NCBI GenBank assembly: GCA_018667995.1
Contig: JABIQT010000846.1
Coordinates: 1 to 5,933, forward strand
DNA from: Candidatus Latescibacterota bacterium
GTDB taxonomy: Bacteria > JAAXHH01 > JABIQT01
Direction of reading: 5' to 3'
DNA length: 5,933 bases
Positions within the stretch are counted from its first letter, which is position 1, and each line of letters begins with the position of its first letter. The position numbers and the translations under genes are program-made. Under the pieces are notes generated by a model that was given only the letters and a program-made list of their open reading frames with translations, made no database searches and was not told the origin of the DNA. Shown here in pieces: positions 1 through 4,834 of the stretch.

Positions 1-307
1 CCTCTTCGACATCCGTAAACGGACACGGTACCGCTTCACGACGGTCGGTGCCGCCTTCCAGGAATTCAGCATGTCCCATGTCGGTGACCCTCCCCCTCTG
101 CTCCCAGGGGACGGGACCGTCATCGGTGTGCCATAGGAAGTCGATCTGCCATTCTTGATAGAATTTGCGCCACGCTGACTCGGCCGTACGATTCGGATCG
201 AGACCTGTTACCGATCGTACCAGGGCGTCATTGCTGCAGTATTCCGTATGGGCTGGTCGCTCAGTCTGTTCCAGCAGTAGCGTATTCATACCCACGTCGT
301 AACTCAC
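1..307 (-). CDS. UroD-fold (MtaA/CmuA-like) protein, N-terminal part only
   Basis: This open frame runs off the left edge, so only the first 102 residues are visible. The GTG at 307 is chosen as the start because GAGGAG (318 to 313) lies 5 bases upstream of it; an in-frame GTG at 313 overlaps that ribosome site, and an ATG at 289 (residue 7) has no good site. Visible blocks are TERPAHTEYC (residues 16-25), FLWHTDDGPVPWEQRGRVTDMG (57-78, of which WHTDDGPVPW and GRVTDMGHAEFLEGGTDRR are the most distinctive) and the CPF segment at 95-97. From memory these match the N-terminus of about 400-aa proteins annotated as uroporphyrinogen decarboxylase family in environmental bacteria. It lacks the HemE N-terminal arginine motif, so haem synthesis is unlikely. 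The catalytic half is outside the window, so the metal site cannot be judged. It follows the O-methyltransferase gene by 13 bases and is probably cotranscribed with it. Confidence 0.85.
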   Translation of the reverse strand, partial: MSYDVGMNTLLLEQTERPAHTEYCSNDALVRSVTGLDPNRTAESAWRKFYQEWQIDFLWHTDDGPVPWEQRGRVTDMGHAEFLEGGTDRREAVPCPFTDVEE

Positions 308-312
308 GGTCA

Positions 313-318
313 CTCCTC
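313..318 (-). promoter_or_regulatory. Ribosome binding site deciding a GTG start
   Basis: GAGGAG on the minus strand is 5 bases upstream of GTG at 307. It overlaps the alternative in-frame GTG at 313, which favours the downstream start for the partial UroD-fold gene. It lies directly after the stop codon of the O-methyltransferase gene, as expected inside an operon. Confidence 0.65.
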
Positions 319-320
319 GA

Positions 321-911
321 TTACTTTTTTCGGCACACAAGTTCACCCTTTTCGATAGGAACGACCATGGCGTCCAGTCTTGGATCCGCCAGCGCCTCAT
401 CGATGAGTGGCTGAAGTGTGTCCCGGTGGTCTATGGCATTGTCAGCGATGAGGATTCCCCCGGTTACCATTCGCGGTACGATCAGATCGTAACAGTCTTT
501 GTATACTTCCTTCTCCGCGTCCAGGAAGCAGAAGGAGATATCAGAAATATCTGAGAGATAGTCTCTGGCATCACCAGCCACTTGATCGACTACATCTCCC
601 ACACCGGTGCAGGCAAACGTCTCTTTTGCCAGTGCCAGTTTCTCAGGCAATACCTCGAAGGTGGTAATCCTCCGGCCGATCGTGCGGCAGGCGAGCGCCA
701 GCCAGAGGGTTGAGAATCCCGCGCTAGTGCCGATTTCCAGGTAACGCCCTTCTGGCGCAGCGGCGGCCCAAAGGGCGATGAATTTTCCCGTTTCCCGTGG
801 CACCTGCCGGAGACGGACCAGACGTGTTGTTCCATCGGTTCGGTCACGGGCATCTATCCTCCGCAACTGCTCCATACGCTCCAGGATGCTGGCCGGTATT
901 TCGTTGAACAT
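321..911 (-). CDS. SAM-dependent O-methyltransferase, catechol/caffeoyl-CoA OMT-like
   Basis: A 196-aa class I (Rossmann-like) methyltransferase of the small cation-dependent O-methyltransferase group, which moves a methyl group from S-adenosylmethionine to a hydroxyl of a small, often catechol-type, molecule in the cytoplasm. Motif I is [11 protein letters not shown] (residues 58-68). The acidic residue that would hold the SAM ribose is E86 in FEVLPE (85-90), and GDA follows at 113-115. D131 in FLDAEKEVY and D157-N158 in ADNAIDH match the Asp...Asp-Asn metal triad of catechol O-methyltransferases. Length is slightly short for the family (about 200-220 aa). The frame opens with TTG at 923, but that codon overlaps the ribosome site GGAGG (921-917), which serves ATG at 911 with 5-base spacing; hence the start at 911. 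It sits 38 bases after the 333-aa UroD-fold gene and 13 before the partial one. The substrate is unknown; an amino-acid or sugar derivative is also possible. Confidence 0.88.
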   Translation of the reverse strand: MFNEIPASILERMEQLRRIDARDRTDGTTRLVRLRQVPRETGKFIALWAAAAPEGRYLEIGTSAGFSTLWLALACRTIGRRITTFEVLPEKLALAKETFACTGVGDVVDQVAGDARDYLSDISDISFCFLDAEKEVYKDCYDLIVPRMVTGGILIADNAIDHRDTLQPLIDEALADPRLDAMVVPIEKGELVCRKK

Positions 912-949
912 CGTGCCCTCCAAATCTGTTTTACTACGATCCCGTCGGA

Positions 950-1951
950 TTACTCGAGAGCCGCTTCTGCCATGGCCTCTATGTTGCGCGGTGGTACATT
1001 GGGCAGTACAGCCTCATGACTGGGACTCACAATCAGCCGCGGCCCCAGCAGGGCCTTTACCCGGCGCACATCTGTCTTGATGTCTTCGGGCACTCCGTGA
1101 ACAAGGAGGTGCTGGGTGTCAATTCCTCCCATAAATGCAATCTGTCCCTCGTAATGCTGTGATAGATTCTCGGCCTCCATATCGGTGGCCATTGCTTGCA
1201 GCGGATGAAGCGCGTCGACGCCAAGAGAGATCAAGTCCGGAATGACACGATGGATTGAGCCGCAGGAATGTAGTATTACCTGTAGTCCTTGTCGGTGTCC
1301 CAGGTCCGTCAGTTCACGGAAATAGGGAAAGACGAACTCGCGGAAGGAGTCTGGGCTGACCAGGAGGTTGAGTTGTGATCCAAAATCATTCCCGAAGAAG
1401 AAGGCATCCACCAGATCGCCCGCAGTTCTGAAAAATCGAGTATTGGCTTCCAGATAGAAATCGACGACATGTCGCGTCACGGCGTGGACCACCTCAGGAT
1501 GTGTATACATCTTAATGAAGTAATTCTCCATGCCAAAGAAGTCGGCTACGTTGTGGAAAAAAGGACACCAGAATCCACCGGCCCGGTACGCATCTCCCGC
1601 CTGCTCCAGCTGCTGTATCACCCCCGAGAAATCCAGGTAGTCCGGATCCGGCCACGCAAAATCATGGACCTCTTGCACGTCCTCACAGTTTGCGAAGACA
1701 CCTGCGGCACCGTGTCCGGGTCCTGTCCGCTGCATGTCGAATATGGGTTTGCCCTCGGGGTGTCTATAGACGCCCGCAGGTATCCACCGTACATCGTCAC
1801 CGAGTAGACGTCTGAGTTCCTCTTCGCTGCACGTACCGAAGTACTCGTGCAGGAGCGGCCATGTGTCGGCGTGCGGGTTCCCCAACCATAGTCCACACCG
1901 ATCGGCTGGCTTGCCCGCAACGATAGCGCGAATCCTCTCTCTGCTGTTCAT
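950..1951 (-). CDS. UroD-fold protein with HxCG metal-type motif, MtaA/CmuA-like
   Basis: A 333-aa protein of the UroD family, the TIM-barrel fold shared by HemE and the methylcobamide:coenzyme M methyltransferases MtaA/MtbA/CmuA. It opens with [18 protein letters not shown], a family-typical N-terminus. Other blocks are [10 protein letters not shown] (21-30), [19 protein letters not shown] (127-145), [10 protein letters not shown] (184-193), LHSCGS (227-232), DALHPLQA (246-253) and GGIDTQ (275-280). H228 and C230 correspond to the His-x-Cys zinc ligands of MtaA. The distal Cys of MtaA/MtbA, expected near SPGCG, is instead [13 protein letters not shown] (309-321); H312 could replace it, which is inference. 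The HemE substrate motif is absent. The frame is open upstream to 2068, but that extension (39 residues) crosses the palindrome and promoter candidate and looks unlike the family. ATG at 1951 has AAGGA 4 bases upstream. It is the first gene of the minus-strand run. Methyl transfer to or from a corrinoid or thiol is inferred; the substrate is unknown. Confidence 0.9.
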   Translation of the reverse strand: MNSRERIRAIVAGKPADRCGLWLGNPHADTWPLLHEYFGTCSEEELRRLLGDDVRWIPAGVYRHPEGKPIFDMQRTGPGHGAAGVFANCEDVQEVHDFAWPDPDYLDFSGVIQQLEQAGDAYRAGGFWCPFFHNVADFFGMENYFIKMYTHPEVVHAVTRHVVDFYLEANTRFFRTAGDLVDAFFFGNDFGSQLNLLVSPDSFREFVFPYFRELTDLGHRQGLQVILHSCGSIHRVIPDLISLGVDALHPLQAMATDMEAENLSQHYEGQIAFMGGIDTQHLLVHGVPEDIKTDVRRVKALLGPRLIVSPSHEAVLPNVPPRNIEAMAEAALE

Positions 1952-2040
1952 GTTTTCCTTTCCGGATATGGGGCGGTTCTCACATGGACGTTTGGCCGGA
2001 ATGAAGGCACCATGCGACCACTGGGTAACGTGGAAAGTTA

Positions 2041-2068
2041 AATAAAAGACTAATTTGTCTTTTATCAA
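2041..2068 (-). promoter_or_regulatory. Candidate promoter for the minus-strand run
   Basis: Reading on the minus strand, TTGATA (2068 to 2063) is a 5-of-6 match to the -35 consensus. TTTATT (2046 to 2041), 16 bases on, is a 4-of-6 match to the -10 box. This lies about 90 bases upstream of ATG 1951. The -10 is weak, and the call rests partly on the palindrome that fills the spacer and on local AT richness against GC-richer surroundings. Confidence 0.4.
2042..2065. promoter_or_regulatory. Palindromic operator candidate, 9-6-9
   Basis: ATAAAAGAC (2042-2050) and GTCTTTTAT (2057-2065) are perfect inverted copies around the 6-base spacer TAATTT. The site lies between divergent genes and overlaps both boxes of the candidate minus-strand promoter, a classic position for a dimeric repressor. 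A hairpin in a long transcript is the alternative, but the low GC of the arms argues against a terminator. No regulator gene is in the window, so the binding protein is unknown. Confidence 0.55.
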
Positions 2069-2313
2069 GCAGAGATGCGATTATCTTGAAGTAAATAGGC
2101 CAAAGCACGCAGCAAGGGGGATTACTGCGGGGTTCAAAGTCCACTGTGACAACTCCTCTGCAACGTGTGTCTGCAACAATCTACAGATCCGCCCGGCTTG
2201 AAAAACCACCAGTGCCGCCATGATACCGGATGCTCGATGGGATTTGGAGGCTGCGTCGCCGATGGAGTTGTAATCAAGCCTTGATGCAGCATCCCTGTGC
2301 CCGATTCGATTAT
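2069..2313. other. Non-coding part of the divergent intergenic region
   Basis: About 245 bases with no convincing gene on either strand. Open frames crossing it overlap the start of the plus-strand UroD-fold gene in antisense and have no family-like content. Minor structures are a 13-base palindrome ATCAAG-C-CTTGAT (2273-2285) and a weak plus-strand promoter candidate, TTGAAA (2198-2203) followed 15 bases later by CATGAT (2219-2224). The plus-strand leader would then be roughly 100 bases. No riboswitch or tRNA could be supported. Confidence 0.5.
2198..2224 (+). promoter_or_regulatory. Weak promoter candidate for the plus-strand UroD-fold pair
   Basis: TTGAAA (5 of 6 to the -35 consensus) and CATGAT (4 of 6 to the -10) are separated by a short 15-base spacer. 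It is the best match I found between the palindrome and the gene start, but matches this good occur by chance. The real promoter could lie nearer the palindrome. Confidence 0.2.
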
Positions 2314-2334
2314 GGAGGAAACATATGAAGGAGG
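2314..2334 (+). promoter_or_regulatory. Tandem ribosome binding sites serving two in-frame ATGs
   Basis: GGAGG at 2314-2318 lies 6 bases before ATG 2325. A second GGAGG at 2330-2334 (within GGAGGGG) lies 5 bases before the in-frame ATG 2340. Both pairs are well formed. The second gives the family-typical MTPRERI N-terminus, so 2340 is preferred; the first adds only MKEGT. Confidence 0.6.
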
Positions 2335-2339
2335 GGACC

Positions 2340-3401
2340 ATGACACCGAGGGAGCGTATAGCGACGGTAATGTCCGGCGGTATCCCGGATCGCGTGCCGA
2401 TCCACGACACGTATTGGGAGACTACGGTGCAGCGATGGCGTGGGGAAGGTCTACCGAATGCCATGTCACCAGAGGACTACTTCGAGACCGAAATTGTGCG
2501 ACTCGGAGGGGATTACTCCATGCAGTTTCCGGTAGAGGTCGAGGAGGAATCTGATCGATATCGTCGGTATCGAGATGAAAACGGCGCGCTTCGAAAGGAC
2601 CTGCTCACGCCAGATGGCTGGACACCCCAGTGGCTCGATTTCACCATCAAGACCGCCGATGACTGGCAGCAACACAAGCACCGGATGGCCTATGATGATG
2701 GCCGCATAGCGGAATCCACTCTGGCTACCTACCAAACGGCAAGAGAAAGAGATCAATACGTAATCTACTCCGGCCACGCCTGTTTTCACCCCACATGGGC
2801 CAAAATCGGCATGGAACAGGAGCTGATGGCCATGGTGGAGCGGCCTGACTTCATTACCGATCTCTTCACAGCCCAAACGCAGTTGATGATAGACATCTAC
2901 GAGGGAATGTGTCGAATGGGAATGGAGTTCGACGCGGCATGGTTCTTTGATGACCTGGGCTGGACGGCCGCGCCACTCATATCTCCCGAGATGTATCGTG
3001 AGCTGGTGTTTCCCCATCACAAACGACTATGCGATTACTTCGGTGATCGAAATCTCAAAACCATTCTCCACTCGGACGGAAATATCGGACCGCTCATTCC
3101 CCATTTCCTGGACGCGGGATTCGCCGCGCTACATCCTCTGGAGGCCAAAGCCGGGCTGGACGTACGCACGTTGAAAGAGCCCTACGGCGATCGACTGGTC
3201 TTCTTTGGCAATATCGATGCGCGGAGATTATCTGGGACGAGAGAGCAGATCGAGGAAGAGATCGGGACCAAGATTTCGGCGGCGAAGGAGGGCGGTGGCT
3301 ATATCTACCATTCTGATCATTCTGTACCGTCGAGCGTATCATTTTCTGATTACTGTTTTGCCATAGAAATGGTCAAGAAATATGGGAAATACGACGATTA
3401 A
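2340..3401 (+). CDS. UroD-fold protein with HSDG in place of HxCG
   Basis: A 353-aa UroD-family protein (358 aa if it starts at ATG 2325). It begins MTPRERIATVMSGGIPDRVPI, the usual start of MtaA/CmuA-like members. In numbering from 2340, main blocks are WFFDDLGWTAAPLISPEMYR (201-220), ILHSDGNIGPLIPHF (242-256), ALHPLEAKAG (263-272), FFGNIDARRL (288-297) and IYHSDHSVPSSVSFSDY (322-338). The position that is Cys in the zinc-dependent methyltransferases is Asp246, next to H244, so the classic thiolate zinc site is missing. The C-terminal Cys-containing block is replaced by HSDHSVP. From memory this HSDG form is a large natural subfamily whose chemistry is unsettled. HemE arginine signatures are absent. 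It is the first gene of a plus-strand pair, 15 bases before the next UroD-fold gene and divergent from the minus-strand run. A methyltransferase-like or decarboxylase-like role is possible; I would not assign haem synthesis. Confidence 0.9.
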   Translation: MTPRERIATVMSGGIPDRVPIHDTYWETTVQRWRGEGLPNAMSPEDYFETEIVRLGGDYSMQFPVEVEEESDRYRRYRDENGALRKDLLTPDGWTPQWLDFTIKTADDWQQHKHRMAYDDGRIAESTLATYQTARERDQYVIYSGHACFHPTWAKIGMEQELMAMVERPDFITDLFTAQTQLMIDIYEGMCRMGMEFDAAWFFDDLGWTAAPLISPEMYRELVFPHHKRLCDYFGDRNLKTILHSDGNIGPLIPHFLDAGFAALHPLEAKAGLDVRTLKEPYGDRLVFFGNIDARRLSGTREQIEEEIGTKISAAKEGGGYIYHSDHSVPSSVSFSDYCFAIEMVKKYGKYDD

Positions 3402-3416
3402 AGGAGCGGTTGATAC

Positions 3417-4607
3417 GTGAGCAGACATGTAACACCCCAAGTCATGGCGCAGGCGCAAGAATTCGTCAATAGGGTTCAGAAGAACAGCGAACAGGCGCAC
3501 GTGGACATAGAGCGTTTCTGGGAGGATAACGAGCTCGCCCTCGCAGATCCCTGGTCCGGGTCATGTCCTCAAGTGCCGCTCGGGATTCGAATGGGAGCAG
3601 AATGCGCCTTCGATGAATTCGGCGTTCAGGAGGAATGGTACCGTCTTAGACATGATGAATCCTATCTGCTGCCCATATCCCGGAGATACAACGACGCGGC
3701 GGAGAGAATAGTTGGCCGGCGTCTACTCCCTGAGGAAGCCGGAAATCCCGAACTGAGCCTACCAGAAGTCAAGCTACTGCATGACATCTTCGAGGCGGAA
3801 AATCGATGGGAAGATATGTCATACTGGTTGATGCAGTCGGCGAACACTCCAGATGAACTCGCGGCGCTGCTCGATAGAGTGGAACGTAGGTTGGAGGATC
3901 TCCGCAGTTTCCTGCTTCCTGATGGATGGAATGAAGCCCGGGAACGTGTCGTCGCCAATGGTGGCACGGTACCAAGCTACCGCTCGCAGCGAGGCCCGGT
4001 AACCTTCGCCATGTCAGTGTACGGTGTTGAGAATCTCGTCTTCTTGATCCATGATCGACCAGACCTGGCCGCGCGGTTTTCAGATTTGATCACGCGAGCG
4101 ATACTGGAACGCGCACGGATCCTGGATGAAGAGGCCGGCTACGCGGCAGGAGAGGCACCATCCGGATTTTACTGGTTGGACGACAATTGTGCCATGCTGA
4201 ATCCGGATATGTATGAGTTTTTTGCGTATCCGATTTTGAAGCAGGTGTTCGACCGATATAGTCCCAATCCCGGCGACCGAAGAGGTCAGCATTCCGATTC
4301 AGATATGGAGCACCTTCTTCCCTTACTGGGCAAACTCCAGATGACCGAGGTCAACCTTGGCCCCACGCTTACGGTGTCGTCCATCAGAATGCACTTGCCT
4401 GAGACTGTCATACACGGACAACTCTCCCCATTCGCATTCAGCCGGTGCGAACAGGTGAACATCGTTGCCGAGTTATTGAGGGACTACGAAATGGCGCAGG
4501 AAAATCGGGGACTCATCTTTACTACCGCTGGGAGTATAAACAACGGGTCACGACTCAGAGATATGCGTCTCTTAATGGCTGCCATTCAGGAATTTGGTCG
4601 GTATTGA
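3417..4607 (+). CDS. Divergent UroD-fold protein with HSDSD motif
   Basis: A 396-aa protein weakly like the UroD fold and the most divergent of the four. The barrel half can be traced by WLDDNCAMLNPDMYEFFAYP (253-272), matching the D-D/SPEMYRE block of its neighbour, then GQHSDSDMEHLLPLL (290-304) in the place of HSCG/HSDG, EVNLGP (311-316) in the place of ALHP, IHGQLSP (332-338) in the place of GNID, and TTAGSINNGSRLRDMR (369-384) at the C-terminal loop. H292, D294 and D296 are candidate metal or substrate ligands; there is no Cys at the MtaA zinc position. The N-terminal 180 residues are longer than in the neighbours and contain an acidic, helical stretch (about 120-170). The start is GTG 3417; GGAG (3403-3406) is 10 bases upstream, a rather long spacing. 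The next in-frame ATG (3444) has no ribosome site. It is 15 bases after the HSDG gene, so the two are probably translated from one transcript. The exact reaction is unknown. Confidence 0.85.
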   Translation: MSRHVTPQVMAQAQEFVNRVQKNSEQAHVDIERFWEDNELALADPWSGSCPQVPLGIRMGAECAFDEFGVQEEWYRLRHDESYLLPISRRYNDAAERIVGRRLLPEEAGNPELSLPEVKLLHDIFEAENRWEDMSYWLMQSANTPDELAALLDRVERRLEDLRSFLLPDGWNEARERVVANGGTVPSYRSQRGPVTFAMSVYGVENLVFLIHDRPDLAARFSDLITRAILERARILDEEAGYAAGEAPSGFYWLDDNCAMLNPDMYEFFAYPILKQVFDRYSPNPGDRRGQHSDSDMEHLLPLLGKLQMTEVNLGPTLTVSSIRMHLPETVIHGQLSPFAFSRCEQVNIVAELLRDYEMAQENRGLIFTTAGSINNGSRLRDMRLLMAAIQEFGRY

Positions 4608-4834
4608 AATTGCGGGAGAAACGACACCGGGCATACTTGAAAGGTACACCCGGTGTCGTGGTTGTAGCGGGTCATTTGAGATAAAGCCGCATCTGGATAG
4701 ACAGTTGACTATCATCACAAATATAGCTCAACGGGGCGATGCTATCCAATGACTTTTGCATCTCGTGCGCGTTCCACCGAAACATCTCCGGCAAACCCGC
4801 GCGTCCCTACCATTGCGTCAGTCAAATTGGCTTT
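4608..4834. other. Intergenic region between convergent genes
   Basis: The region holds a strong hairpin (4621-4659) and a weaker GATAG-N8-CTATC inverted repeat (4696-4713). A 37-codon open frame on the minus strand (4785 to 4672, MFRWNAHE...MRLYLK) lies downstream of the AOR stop. GGAG directly abuts its ATG, too close for good initiation, and I recognise no family, so it is not called as a gene. Confidence 0.45.
4621..4659. terminator. Perfect 11-bp hairpin between convergent genes, possible bidirectional terminator
   Basis: ACGACACCGGG (4621-4631) and CCCGGTGTCGT (4649-4659) pair perfectly. An inner TAC/GTA pairing (4634-4636 with 4644-4646) can shorten the 17-base loop. It begins 13 bases after the stop of the plus-strand HSDSD gene, the right place for a 3' end. 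Neither side has a run of T, so it is not a canonical intrinsic terminator. A transcript-stabilising 3' stem-loop is the alternative. Confidence 0.5.

Noticed and set aside
912-923. TTG start at 923 for the O-methyltransferase
   Set aside because: The TTG overlaps the GGAGG that serves ATG 911; the extra residues MEGT only read through the ribosome site.
1952-2068. 39-residue N-terminal extension of the 333-aa UroD-fold protein (start at 2068)
   Set aside because: It would be translated through the palindrome and promoter candidate, has no family likeness, and ATG 1951 gives the standard family N-terminus with a ribosome site.
2138-2158. GGGGTTCAAAGTCC resembling a tRNA T-arm
   Set aside because: The T-stem does not pair and there is no acceptor, D or anticodon arm around it.
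2060-2160. Stretch TTTATCAAGCAGAGATG resembling the start of a SAM-I riboswitch
   Set aside because: The later conserved SAM-I elements (GGCCC...GAAACCCGGCAACC type) are absent and no matching pairing was found. A cobalamin box was also looked for and not found.
2081-2464. 127-codon minus-strand open frame across the divergent gap
   Set aside because: It overlaps the start of the well-supported HSDG UroD-fold gene in antisense and its translation has no recognisable domain.
2466-3020. 184-codon minus-strand open frame inside the HSDG gene
   Set aside because: Antisense shadow of a conserved coding region; composition follows the opposite-strand codons.
321-4607. UroD-fold genes as haem-biosynthetic hemE
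   Set aside because: The HemE N-terminal arginine motif is absent from all four proteins and neighbours are not haem-pathway genes.
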